Assembly: GCA_964453435.1 (NCBI GenBank)
Contig: CAYVQZ010000016.1
Span: forward strand, 1-64,000
Length of the DNA stretch: 64,000 nucleotides
Direction: 5' to 3'
Source of the DNA: CAYVQZ01 sp964453435
GTDB taxonomy: Bacteria > Abyssobacteria > SURF-5
The notes under the pieces were generated by a model that saw only the letters and a program-made list of their open reading frames with translations, was not told the DNA's origin and searched no databases. A program made the translations under genes and the position numbers. Every line of letters begins with the position of its first letter. The first letter of the stretch is position 1. Shown here piece after piece: positions 18,207-26,437 of the stretch.

Positions 18207-18992
18207 TTACAGTGGCAAGCGCCGAAAACGGAGGTGACTCAGGCTGAGAAAAATGCAAGTGTAAATCAGCGCATACAAGGTCAAATATGCGAGCGCCCAG
18301 GCGGGCACAGCCAGCCAGCCGTGGATTACCCGCTTTGAGAGGTCAAACAGGTCCAGGTGCGGGAATATCCAATACGCTGCATGGATGAGCTTCTGCTGCA
18401 AGGGATTAAGGGAATCGTGCACTATGATAATGGTCCTTGTGAAGAGAGCGGCGCACATGCAAATAAGCAAAGAAATCGTGACATTCGCTGCATGTGTGAG
18501 GACCAGGGAAAGACAAAGGGTCATGGAACAAACAACGAAGAGGGATATCCATCTGAGATACACGTATTGAAAGAATATGCCGCGCATCTGAATGCCGTAG
18601 ATTGCAAAGAGCAGACAAGCGACAACAACAAATATGAGCAGCGCGACCGTCGCCATTCCGAAGACCCCTAAAAACTTCCCGAACAGGAATTCAAATCGGC
18701 TGACCGGCTTTGCCAACATCGGATACAGGGTCCGGCGCTCCAACTCATACGGCAGCTGGCGCGCGCTCACTATCACCGCAATGATCACGGTAAAGACATT
18801 GATGATGGAAAGGGTCACATCGATCATGAACTTGCTGAGTTCGGGAACATCGAAAATATTGAAAATTCCCGCGGCCGCGATGATAACAGCCGAAAGAATC
18901 AGCATCACATAAATGTCCCGCCGCCGAACCGCTTCCAGCAACGTGGCCTTGCCGATTGCCATCGCTTTCATAGCCGAGACAGGACTTTTCAC
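18207..18992 (-). CDS. ABC-2-type transporter permease
   Basis: The 261-residue protein has about six hydrophobic segments and the family features VRRRDIYVMLILSA near the start and QLPYELERRTLYPMLAKP after the second helix. ABC-2 permeases pair with a cytoplasmic ATPase for export of drugs, lipids or polymers. GTG at 18992 is used; ATG at 18971 lacks any ribosome site. The ATPase gene lies upstream, but a dispersed repeat separates the two. Confidence 0.82.
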   Translation of the reverse strand: MKSPVSAMKAMAIGKATLLEAVRRRDIYVMLILSAVIIAAAGIFNIFDVPELSKFMIDVTLSIINVFTVIIAVIVSARQLPYELERRTLYPMLAKPVSRFEFLFGKFLGVFGMATVALLIFVVVACLLFAIYGIQMRGIFFQYVYLRWISLFVVCSMTLCLSLVLTHAANVTISLLICMCAALFTRTIIIVHDSLNPLQQKLIHAAYWIFPHLDLFDLSKRVIHGWLAVPAWALAYLTLYALIYTCIFLSLSHLRFRRLPL

Positions 18993-19059
18993 TTTTTCTT
19001 CTTGACCTTACCCTTCGTTTTATGCGGAACCGCGGAGAGTGTGTGTCTCACGATTGAAG

Positions 19060-19160
19060 CTGAAGGTTGTTCGCTTCGGGGACAGTCCCGATTCAACGGC
19101 ACTTCGTGTCCGTAAATCTGGGACAGTCCTTTTCGCTGGGCAATCGTAAGACAGATTCAG
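19060..19160. repeat. Dispersed palindromic repeat, copy C
   Basis: It contains GCTTCGGGGACAGTCCCGATT and, inverted, AAATCTGGGACAGTCC, around a CGGCACTTCGTGTCCG core, followed by GGGCAATCGT. It is inserted in the 182-base gap between the ABC ATPase and permease genes, so it may separate their expression. Confidence 0.75.
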
Positions 19161-19174
19161 AGAGCCTCTTTTGA

Positions 19175-20098
19175 TTATGTAATTTTATATCCGACAATGT
19201 TCACGAAGTATTCCTCGAGTGAACCCTCCTCGGTCTCCATTGAAAGAATCCGCACGCCGTGTTCCGGCAGTTCACGGAAGAGTTTTTTCTGTAATTCTTT
19301 CGATTCGATTTCTATCTCATAGATGTTGGGACCGCACGGCTTTATCGTAGCCTCATCAACTATGCTCGGCAGAAAAACGTTTGCTTCGATTTTCATTCTA
19401 TACCGCTTGCTGGATTCGAGAATATTCTGCAGCGACTGTTCGTGAATAATCTTCCCTTTGTCAATAACCAGGATACGGTCACACAGCTTGGCGACCTCAG
19501 ACAATTCATGGGAGGAGAAAAAGACCGTTTTCCCACGATGCTTGAAATCCAGCAAGATGTTCCGCAAGTCCTGGCGGCCTACAGGGTCCAGGCCGGCTGT
19601 CACCTCGTCAAGGATGAGCATGTCAGGATTGCCCATGATTGCCTGTGCCAGGCCCACTCGCTGCAACATGCCCTTGGAAAAATGTTCGAGCTTCAGTCTT
19701 TCGAATCCGTCGAGACCAACGGTGGAAATTAAGCTTGGAACCAGGGCTTTCAGCTCTTTTCTCCGGATGCCGTGCAGCTTGCCGTACAACCTCAAGATTT
19801 CACTCGCTGTCATGAATGGGTAGTACAGGGCGACCTCGGGCAAATAGCCTGTTCGACTTCGGGCGTTTTTCGAACCGGCCTCATATCCGAAAACCTTTGC
19901 TGTTCCGTGCGTCGGGAAGATAAAACCCATAAGGACCTTGATGGTTGTCGTTTTCCCGGCGCCATTTGGTCCGATGAAACCAACGACTTCGCCCTCCCGG
20001 ACATTCAGACAGAGGTCATCTATCGCTACGGTTTCCCTCTTTCTTGAGGGACCTTTGAACACCACTTTGAGGTTATTAATTTCCAGAACCTGATTCAT
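19175..20098 (-). CDS. ABC transporter ATP-binding protein
   Basis: The 307-residue protein contains Walker A GPNGAGKTT, a signature motif in the form FSKGMLQRVG (rather than LSGGQ), Walker B MLILDE, and the switch His in FFSSHELSE. The C-terminal 70-80 residues form an extra domain typical of ABC-2 exporters. It energises export together with the downstream permease at 18207-18992. ATG at 20098 is the clear start. Confidence 0.9.
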   Translation of the reverse strand: MNQVLEINNLKVVFKGPSRKRETVAIDDLCLNVREGEVVGFIGPNGAGKTTTIKVLMGFIFPTHGTAKVFGYEAGSKNARSRTGYLPEVALYYPFMTASEILRLYGKLHGIRRKELKALVPSLISTVGLDGFERLKLEHFSKGMLQRVGLAQAIMGNPDMLILDEVTAGLDPVGRQDLRNILLDFKHRGKTVFFSSHELSEVAKLCDRILVIDKGKIIHEQSLQNILESSKRYRMKIEANVFLPSIVDEATIKPCGPNIYEIEIESKELQKKLFRELPEHGVRILSMETEEGSLEEYFVNIVGYKIT

Positions 20099-20250
20099 AT
20101 GTCGTCACTTCAATCCACAGCAAAAAGCCTTCCTGCAGGTTCGCTCGCAACAGCCGCGAATCGCCTCATAACAGGTCGGTTCACGGATTGTTCCGAAGGC
20201 TTAAACACATTTTTTTTGGTCCGAACCGCCGGCAAAGACCTCGCAGACAT

Positions 20251-20553
20251 CTAATTCCGGTCAATGTCGCACCGGGAAACGCATGACATATCCGCATTCT
20301 CGATATTCAGCAAGAATCTAAGCACCAAGGCGCCATTCCGGACCGCTTCTTTCACCAACCGGTCTTTTGCGCCTGGGTCGTTCTGGTTGAATTCTGCGGC
20401 GACCTCCCGTAATTTTTCGGCCTTTTCCGAAATCATGGACGCGAAGTGAACGATGTCCTCGGAGCACTCCGGAGAATCCTCTTCCATATGCGTGAGCTCC
20501 GAGATAATCGCCACAAGGCACCGATCAAAGAATCTCCTGGTAGAAATCGACAT
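20251..20553 (-). CDS. Small hypothetical protein
   Basis: This 100-residue helical, acidic protein (ECSEDIVHFASMISEKAEK in the middle) ends with a Cys pair in MSCVSRCDIDRN. I recognise no family. A good ribosome site (GGAAAGGTGG) precedes ATG 20553 and the gene starts 69 bases after the receiver-CBS gene, so it is probably cotranscribed with it and may be its partner. Confidence 0.55.
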   Translation of the reverse strand: MSISTRRFFDRCLVAIISELTHMEEDSPECSEDIVHFASMISEKAEKLREVAAEFNQNDPGAKDRLVKEAVRNGALVLRFLLNIENADMSCVSRCDIDRN

Positions 20554-20622
20554 CGCGCCACCTTTCCTTCGAACGAACTCAAGAGAATTTGCAAACGCAG
20601 AACCGACATCGTTTCGGGGTCC

Positions 20623-21762
20623 TCAACTGAACTCATGGACTACATGCCCATCGTTTTCGCCTTTCGCTTCAAAGCGGACTTCGTCTGGGGCATGGGTAAG
20701 CTCGCGCGTTGCGGTTTCCGAATCACTTTTTTTTGTCTTTGAATCCCCCTTGCAGCGAGGACGCTGCCTGATGATATTCGCCATCTCCGAAAAGAGGTCG
20801 CTGTCTCTGAGGAGCCCAACAACCTTGTCATTGTCCAATACCAACAGACTCTGCACCCTGAGAGACAAAAGTTTGTTCGTGGCTTCGATAAGGTCGGCCT
20901 CGGCCCCGATGGTTGGCGGTTTCTCCGGCATCAAATCCCGAACTTTCTTGGAAGCCATATCGCGGACGAGGCTCGAAAAACCGCGCCAGTAGCTGGATAG
21001 ATCGAGGGATACCGAATCGACACGCGCAGGCCTGTCATCAGATAACCGCAAGCAGTGCGGCTGAAGCCCTTGGAGAAGGTGGGTAAGACTGATCAAGCCA
21101 ATTATTTTATTGTGTTCATCTGTCACAAGGAGCGAGCGGAACAAACTTTCTTTCTGCTTCGTTGCGGTGATTGTCGCAGCAAAGAATTTGCGCATCGCCT
21201 CGACCGCCTCGGCGACGGATTGGTCCGCCTGGACAGTTCTAATAATCGCTGAAAGCGGTTCCATAACGTCTCCTACTCGACGTTCGTGTTGCGCAACTCC
21301 GCGCTTTTTGTCGTATGCCTCACGAATTCGTTGAGCGAGAAAATCGATGTTCGAAGGCTTTGTCAGATATGCGAACACTCCCTCATGCCAACCCTCGGCC
21401 GCTGAATCGAGCGACCCGTGACCTGTCAGCATGATTACCTCGATATCCGGCTTTATCCTCTTCAATTCATGCAACGTCGCGTGTCCATCCATACCGGGCA
21501 TCTTCACATCGAGGACCACCACATCGATGTCACGCTTCTTGACTTCCTCGATTGCCTCAAGTCCGGTAGATGCGGTCGATACTTGAAAGCCTCTCCTTTC
21601 CAGGGTGGCTTTTGTGGTGATGCGGAAGCGTTCTTCATCGTCCACAATCAGGACACTGACGGAATCGTTCTGAGACATCACCGTTTCACTTCCCAAGCTT
21701 GCGGACTCCATGGGCAAGTCCGTTTTTCGGGGCGTCGGCATGGCTTGTTCAGGTCTCGCCAT
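20623..21762 (-). CDS. Response regulator receiver fused to a CBS-domain pair
   Basis: In this 379-residue protein a receiver occupies about residues 35-160 (LIVDDEERF, VVVLDVKMPGMDG, MLTGHGS, YLTKPS). Two CBS motifs follow: one around 165-235 (VGDVMEPLSAI ... LLVTDEHNKIIGLISL) and one around 270-335 (VRDLMPEKPPTIG ... LLVLDNDKVVGLLRD). CBS pairs bind adenine nucleotides, so the protein could combine phosphorylation and energy charge. The C-terminal 45 residues are charged and probably disordered. The ATG at 21762 follows AGAGGGG; ATGs at 21711 and 21678 are alternatives. No kinase gene is adjacent. Confidence 0.85.
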   Translation of the reverse strand: MARPEQAMPTPRKTDLPMESASLGSETVMSQNDSVSVLIVDDEERFRITTKATLERRGFQVSTASTGLEAIEEVKKRDIDVVVLDVKMPGMDGHATLHELKRIKPDIEVIMLTGHGSLDSAAEGWHEGVFAYLTKPSNIDFLAQRIREAYDKKRGVAQHERRVGDVMEPLSAIIRTVQADQSVAEAVEAMRKFFAATITATKQKESLFRSLLVTDEHNKIIGLISLTHLLQGLQPHCLRLSDDRPARVDSVSLDLSSYWRGFSSLVRDMASKKVRDLMPEKPPTIGAEADLIEATNKLLSLRVQSLLVLDNDKVVGLLRDSDLFSEMANIIRQRPRCKGDSKTKKSDSETATRELTHAPDEVRFEAKGENDGHVVHEFS

Positions 21763-22269
21763 CAGGCGCCCCTCTTATCACTGAAAACCTTGCGCGAACT
21801 TTTCCATCACATTGAAGGGAGGCAAACGAACTGGCTTCTCGCCAATGCAACAGAACCTGCAACTATGAAACCGCCCCTTCCCTCCCACTCTCAACATGAG
21901 CATCAATTGTGCCATCGCAAAAAGCCCATCCTGGTGGGCACCGGTATTATCTTGATACTGCGAAGGTTACGTTTTTCAGGGAAACTGACGAATCAAAGAA
22001 GACGTTGGTCAGGCTATTGCGACATTGCAATCAGGACAGGCCATAGTCTTGCAAATCCGCTATTGAGGGCCATCAATGGAGTGCGGCGCCCGCTTGGCAC
22101 CAGGGGAAGAGATACGGAGGACGCGGGGTAACGGATGAAATGTCAAATCAATTCAGTGGGGTTATGGACAATATAGCCGTCTTCTCCGACCTCCGGACCC
22201 GTTTTATTATCGAGCGAACTCAAGGCCAAGCGACGCATTACTTCTGTGAGCCTGTGGCCATAAAAATTG
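21763..22269. other. Intergenic stretch, no gene seen
   Basis: Upstream of the receiver-CBS gene, the region holds no recognisable frame; it leads into repeat copy D. Confidence 0.4.
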
Positions 22270-22475
22270 AAACCCCCGCTCGAGTCTGTCCCACGATTGC
22301 ACAGCGAAGGGGACTGTGAGTGTATCCGATAATTCCGCTGGGTGGTCTTCTGCGCAGGGGACAGTCCCAATTCTACGGCGTTTCGTGCCCGTAAATCTGG
22401 GACATCCCCCCTGTGCTTGGCAATTATCGGACAGTTTCACTGTCCCCGAAGCGGAACAACTTCAGCATGAATCGT
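22270..22475. repeat. Dispersed palindromic repeat, copy D (two units)
   Basis: The segment carries several family words: GTCTGTCCCACGATTGCACA, AGCGAAGGGGACTGTGAGTG, GCGCAGGGGACAGTCCC, AAATCTGGGACATCCCCCC, CAGTTTCACTGTCCCCGAAG and ATGAATCGTATGACACA. They are arranged as nested inverted repeats, suggesting two adjacent or nested copies. Confidence 0.75.
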
Positions 22476-22540
22476 ATGACACAGTCTCTCGCCTCAACTT
22501 TTCGCAGTTCTCTTCCGTAAGGCGAGAGAAAGAGGCTTCA

Positions 22541-23167
22541 TCAAATTCCCAGTGATTCTCTGTATTGCGGAATTGCCGCCAGGGGATTATGGGCGTTTAT
22601 GCGGTCTTTTACCGCTAAAATGGTCACCGGAGCCTCCGAGTGCTTGATGAAGATTGCGTCATCCCCAACGCAGAGTCCGAGAAGGACATTCAAATCCGTC
22701 TTGTATTTATTCATGATAAGCGCCTGACCAACCGGGTTGCATTGGGGCTGCCGCCCCTCGCGGTACACTTTGTGCTCCTCGGCCAAGCCGACATCGTCGG
22801 AGGAGAATCCCCCGGTCATGCAGCATGCCGAAACCACCTCGAATCCTCCCTTTTCGAAGACCGCTGAAACGACCTCGGCCTGGTCGGACAATCCGATGCA
22901 AAACGCCAGCCCAAGTCTCTTGAATCCCATATTTCGGGCATAGATCATCACCTCTTCAATCCTGTCCTTGCTCAGTTTCGAGTCTTTCCATGTGGTGGCG
23001 ACTCCCTGAAACATCTTTTGAATTTCCGGTTTTGAGGTGATAACTCGAGCCTCGTCGAAGATATCGGGATCAGTCCGCATTGCGCAATAATCGGGCCCGT
23101 TGTCGCTCGGACCCATCACACACAGCTTGGGGGGACATTTGGCGCATTGGGGTAGCTCGTTGTTCAT
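22541..23167 (-). CDS. DUF1847 family protein (Cys-rich)
   Basis: This 208-residue protein has an N-terminal CAKCPPKLC motif and further Cys residues in FCIGLSDQAE, SACCMTGG, QCNPVGQA and LGLCVGDD. This pattern matches the DUF1847 family, proposed to bind metal or a cofactor. A ribosome site (GGAAAGGAGA) precedes the ATG. The gene follows the UroD-like gene by 51 bases and shares its promoter. DUF1847 genes often lie beside corrinoid methyltransferase genes, so a role in methyl-group or corrinoid metabolism is inferred. Confidence 0.8.
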   Translation of the reverse strand: MNNELPQCAKCPPKLCVMGPSDNGPDYCAMRTDPDIFDEARVITSKPEIQKMFQGVATTWKDSKLSKDRIEEVMIYARNMGFKRLGLAFCIGLSDQAEVVSAVFEKGGFEVVSACCMTGGFSSDDVGLAEEHKVYREGRQPQCNPVGQALIMNKYKTDLNVLLGLCVGDDAIFIKHSEAPVTILAVKDRINAHNPLAAIPQYRESLGI

Positions 23168-23218
23168 TGGATACTGTCTCCTTTCCGGATGTTATGATCG
23201 CCGATTCGAAAAGCGTTC

Positions 23219-24316
23219 TCAATCAACAGCGATCGGATACGAACCGTGCTTATGCGTTGCCTTCACCATCGCGATATAGTTCTCGGGCTTGCACCCGGGA
23301 TGAATCGAGTTCGAAGAGCAGAGAATAAATCCTCCGCCGGGCGCCGCGACACGGATGGCTTGCTTCACGGCTTCCTCGACTTCTTCTTCGGTTCCACCGG
23401 GCAGCAGTTCCATGCAATCGATGTTCCCCACCAGGCACACCCGGTCGCCGCAGTGCTTTTTCACGGCTTCGAGGTCCATGCACTGTGGTTGAATCGGATG
23501 GATTCCGTCAAACCCGATATCGATAAGCCGATCGAGGATCGGCCAGAGGTTCCCGTCGGAGTGTTTGATTGCCTTGCCACCGCGCTCATGAACAACATCG
23601 ACCAGCTCTTTCAGGTAAGGAGAAACGAAGCCGTCGAACTGCGCGGGCGACATCAGCGTATTCGCATTGAAAGCGAGGTCGCTCCCGAACACCACCGCGT
23701 CGGCGCCCGCGTTCATAGCTTCGGCGACCAGTTCCGCGCAGTAGTCCGTGCACAGCCGCGCCAAGCTATGGGCCAAATCCGGGTTGTCAATGTAATCGAC
23801 GAGAAGATGTTCGAGCCCGCCGCGCAACTCCCAACTCATGACAAACGGATCGTACATGCAGAATACTATTGCCCTTGTATCCGCAAATCGCGCCTTCATC
23901 ATACGAAGCATGAGAAGATCGAGATCGGTGTCGACCCTTGGCGGTTTGTAGGTCCTCATGTCGGAAGCCGACCGTATCGGGCCGTCCATCGGAAACCCCT
24001 GACCATGCGGGCTGCGTTTGAACACGACTCCCCACTGGTCTCTGAAACAGCCGTCGCCGAGTTCTTCCCCCCGCTCGAATGAGCGCGCGAATACGCCATC
24101 AATATCAAGCTCTTCCACAAACAAGACATATGCGTCTGATATCATCAGCAGCTCTTCAGGTGTCATATCGGCCGCCGGTTTGACCGGCGGAAGCCTGTCG
24201 GTGAAATGCTTCCCGATACCGATGATGCTGGCCTCATTATAGGCATGCTCGAAGTGCGGCACTCTATCAGGCTGCTCGACGCTCAGGGCGGTCAGGAGTC
24301 TCTCTCTGGGTGTCAC
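23219..24316 (-). CDS. Uroporphyrinogen decarboxylase-like protein (MtaA/CmuA type)
   Basis: The 365-residue protein has the UroD fold start TPRERLLTALSVEQPDRVP and the barrel motifs DAVVFGSDLAFN, GGKAIKHSDGN, IQPQCMDLE and CLVGNIDC. The heme-pathway UroD substrate motif is not evident; this branch typically demethylates corrinoid proteins or other cobamide-bound methyl groups. GTG at 24316 is used with AAGGAG upstream. A strong promoter (24367-24396) precedes it and DUF1847 follows. No cognate corrinoid protein is seen nearby. Confidence 0.82.
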   Translation of the reverse strand: MTPRERLLTALSVEQPDRVPHFEHAYNEASIIGIGKHFTDRLPPVKPAADMTPEELLMISDAYVLFVEELDIDGVFARSFERGEELGDGCFRDQWGVVFKRSPHGQGFPMDGPIRSASDMRTYKPPRVDTDLDLLMLRMMKARFADTRAIVFCMYDPFVMSWELRGGLEHLLVDYIDNPDLAHSLARLCTDYCAELVAEAMNAGADAVVFGSDLAFNANTLMSPAQFDGFVSPYLKELVDVVHERGGKAIKHSDGNLWPILDRLIDIGFDGIHPIQPQCMDLEAVKKHCGDRVCLVGNIDCMELLPGGTEEEVEEAVKQAIRVAAPGGGFILCSSNSIHPGCKPENYIAMVKATHKHGSYPIAVD

Positions 24317-24366
24317 TCGCGTATTGTCTCCTTATCAATTGTTGATCATTTTTCACGGCATGAATA

Positions 24367-24396
24367 ATTATAATTCCGTTATGAGACGATTTTCAA
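24367..24396 (-). promoter_or_regulatory. Sigma-70-type promoter for the UroD/DUF1847 pair
   Basis: On the minus strand TTGAAA (24396-24391) is separated by 18 bases from a perfect TATAAT (24372-24367). The predicted start leaves about 45 bases of leader before GTG 24316. Confidence 0.7.
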
Positions 24397-24541
24397 AAAA
24401 CGGACATGTTTCTGAGAAGGAGAGGTCAAATCTTGGTCCTGAATGGCCTCAGCGCACCGGCTTAAGGTCGCGGAAATCAAAGGGAGAAACGTTAGTCCGG
24501 TTGGAGGGCACGGCTGAATTACACGCGGGGTGCCGGCCTGT

Positions 24542-25186
24542 TCACCTCAAATACTTCTTAAACCATTCGGATGCGAGTCTGGCCACTTCTTCGAGCGCTC
24601 CGGGTTCTTCAAAGAGATGGGTCGCTCCGGGCACGATCGATAACTCTTTCGTTCCTCTGAGCTTCTCGCTTGCCTGGCGGTTCAGATCCAAGACAGACAC
24701 GTCGTTTCCGCCGACAATGAGAAGCGTCGGCGCCTCCACTTCCGACAGAGCGTCAGCTGCCATGTCCGGCCTGCCTCCGCGGGAGACAACCGCCTTAATT
24801 TTTGATTTTAAGGAGGCGGCCGCTTTCAGGGCAGCCGCCGCCCCGGTGCTGGCGCCGAAATAGCCGGTTGTTAAATGTTGCGTATCGGACTTCTCCCACA
24901 TGAAGCTGGTTGCCTTCGACAACCGTTCAGTGATCAACTCTATGTTAAAGCGATTCTCATACACCATATCTTCTTGTTCGGTCAGCAAATCGAACAGCAG
25001 CGTGCCGATCCCCTCCTGGCACAGCATTTCCGCCACGAAGTTATTTCGCGAACTCAACCGGCTGCTGCCGCTCCCGTGCGCAAAAATGACCAGACGTGTG
25101 GTCTTCTCAGGCAACCGCAATATCCCCGGAAGCGTCAACAAATCGATAATTATGTCGATATCCTGTTTCGCTGGAGAAAAAGACAT
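24542..25186 (-). CDS. Alpha/beta hydrolase (dienelactone-hydrolase-like)
   Basis: The 214-residue protein has FAHGSGSSRLSSRNN at the oxyanion region, a nucleophile elbow GYFGASTGAAAA (Ser in G-A-S-T-G), the acid in VGGNDVSVLDLN, and the His in PGATHLFEEPG, so the triad is complete. Homologues are often fused to phosphoribosyltransferase domains; this one is free-standing. The substrate is unknown. It is downstream of the peroxiredoxin in the same direction with 195 bases between them. Confidence 0.78.
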   Translation of the reverse strand: MSFSPAKQDIDIIIDLLTLPGILRLPEKTTRLVIFAHGSGSSRLSSRNNFVAEMLCQEGIGTLLFDLLTEQEDMVYENRFNIELITERLSKATSFMWEKSDTQHLTTGYFGASTGAAAALKAAASLKSKIKAVVSRGGRPDMAADALSEVEAPTLLIVGGNDVSVLDLNRQASEKLRGTKELSIVPGATHLFEEPGALEEVARLASEWFKKYLR

Positions 25187-25381
25187 TTTTTCTCAAACCC
25201 CCTTGAACATGTTCCGGCACACCGAGTGTGCGCGAGACCTCCATCGTCCGTGAGGTCCTTCGACCGGGGAACAGGGAGTCTCACTCATGATTCGGCATTG
25301 CACACTCCGGGATCGGTCTTTTCCTTCATTCCCTCCTTGCTTGTCTTTTGCGAGAGAGGGACACCACGAAAAATGAAAATC

Positions 25382-26101
25382 CTAAAAGGCGTCGTTCACG
25401 TTCCAGACTTCCCAGACTTTTCCGACAAGGTCAGGGCCTGGTTTCAGCGTGGGCCTTCCGGGTTGCCAGCCCGAGGGCGTTGCTTCCTGGCCGTTCGTGT
25501 TTCGCACATGTTGGAACGCCTGCAACTGCCGTATGAGTTCACTGACGTTGCGGCCCACCGGGGGCGTCACTATCTCGATGGCCTGAACGACACCCTCAGG
25601 GTCAATAATAAAGCGTCCGCGCATCTCCACACCGGCACGCTCGTCAAAGACTCCGTAGACCCTGCCGATGTTGCCGGAGCTGTCGGAAAGCATGGGGAAG
25701 GGAACCCCGCCCTCCACCATCTTGGAGAGCTCGTTATCCTGCCACATCTTATGGACGAAATGGCTGTCCACGCTTATGGAAAGTATTTCAGCATCGAGTT
25801 CCTGGAACACACTGTATTTGGACGCAACTGCGGCCAGTTCCGTAGTTCAGACAAATGTAAAATCTCCGGGATAAAAACAGAGCATCACCCACTTGCCCTG
25901 GTAATCCGAAAGCTTGACCTGCCCGAACTGTCCGTTCTGATAAGCAGGGGCCTCAAAGTCGGGAGCCATCTGTCCAGCCCGCACCGTCGCCATGGTTGCC
26001 TCCTTTTCGATTTCTGGTCTCTGCGCTTGACCTTCCTCTTTCGCGCGTTCGCCGACCTTTGCTCCCGTCGGTTTGCCGCAACCGACCTTCAATTCCCTCA
26101 T
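25382..26101 (-). CDS. Peroxiredoxin with selenocysteine (in-frame TGA) at the peroxidatic position
   Basis: Reading through TGA at 25849-25847 gives a continuous peroxiredoxin: VKLSDYQGKWVMLCFYPGDF, then TFV-U-TTELAAVASKY, then VFQELDAEILSISVDSHF. In ordinary relatives the TGA position is the peroxidatic Cys (TFVCPTE). A hairpin lies directly 3' of the TGA, as a bacterial SECIS should. The protein reduces peroxides. The C-terminal resolving-Cys motif (EVCPA.W) reads EATPSGW here, so no resolving Cys is present at the usual place. Two starts are possible: ATG 26101 with AAGGAG (239 residues, U85, with an extra N-terminal VGCGKPTG segment) and ATG 25993 with AGGAGG (203 residues, U49). The 203-residue form has the normal length of the family. 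Nonsense mutation is the alternative. Confidence 0.78.
25822..25849 (-). promoter_or_regulatory. Bacterial SECIS-like hairpin after the UGA
   Basis: Three bases after the UGA comes arm ACGGAACTG (25843-25835), loop GCCG (25834-25831) and arm CAGTTGCGT (25830-25822). ACG pairs with CGT and AACTG with CAGTT around one G-G mismatch, giving eight pairs with G in the tetraloop. Confidence 0.7.
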
Positions 26102-26437
26102 ACAATCAACTCCTTCCGCCTTTTTGTCCGCCCCGGAATGAGGTCAATGGAAATGATTGAAAAAGAAAGTCACTATTCAAAACCGATTGAACTATATCAT
26201 TGGGAAATGCCGGAGGCAACATGGTAATTCATAGGGTTGAATGTCTCCATCTTCCAGTAAAAAGGTTTAGTGTGGGCGTCCGAATGTACGAATTCCGAAT
26301 AACCTGCGTCCAGCGAAAAACATACCCATCACGATAGCCGGCGGTTCTAAATTTTCCATGGTCGCCGCGGCGGCGCCATCATATCCTGTGGTATGCCATA
26401 AGACCGTATTCCTTGACGAAAAACTATTACCATATTT
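26102..26437. other. Intergenic stretch with one protein-domain remnant
   Basis: The region separates the peroxiredoxin start from the end of the DUF2141-MipA gene. Apart from the short remnant at 26186-26224 and the peroxiredoxin ribosome site, I see nothing recognisable. Confidence 0.4.
26186..26224 (+). pseudogene. Short remnant of the WAMPxAxW C-terminal domain
   Basis: The frame reads IELYHWEMPEATW and then stops. It matches RQFHWAMPEAIW in the BACON protein near 28.6 kb and SWAMPAALW in the LVIVD protein near 57.4 kb. After the stop the frame no longer follows the domain convincingly. Only about 13 residues support it. Confidence 0.4.

Noticed and set aside
24875..26227. Plus-strand open frame (450 codons) across the hydrolase and peroxiredoxin
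   Set aside because: It is antisense to two recognised genes and shows no domain except the 13-residue C-terminal remnant, which is annotated separately.
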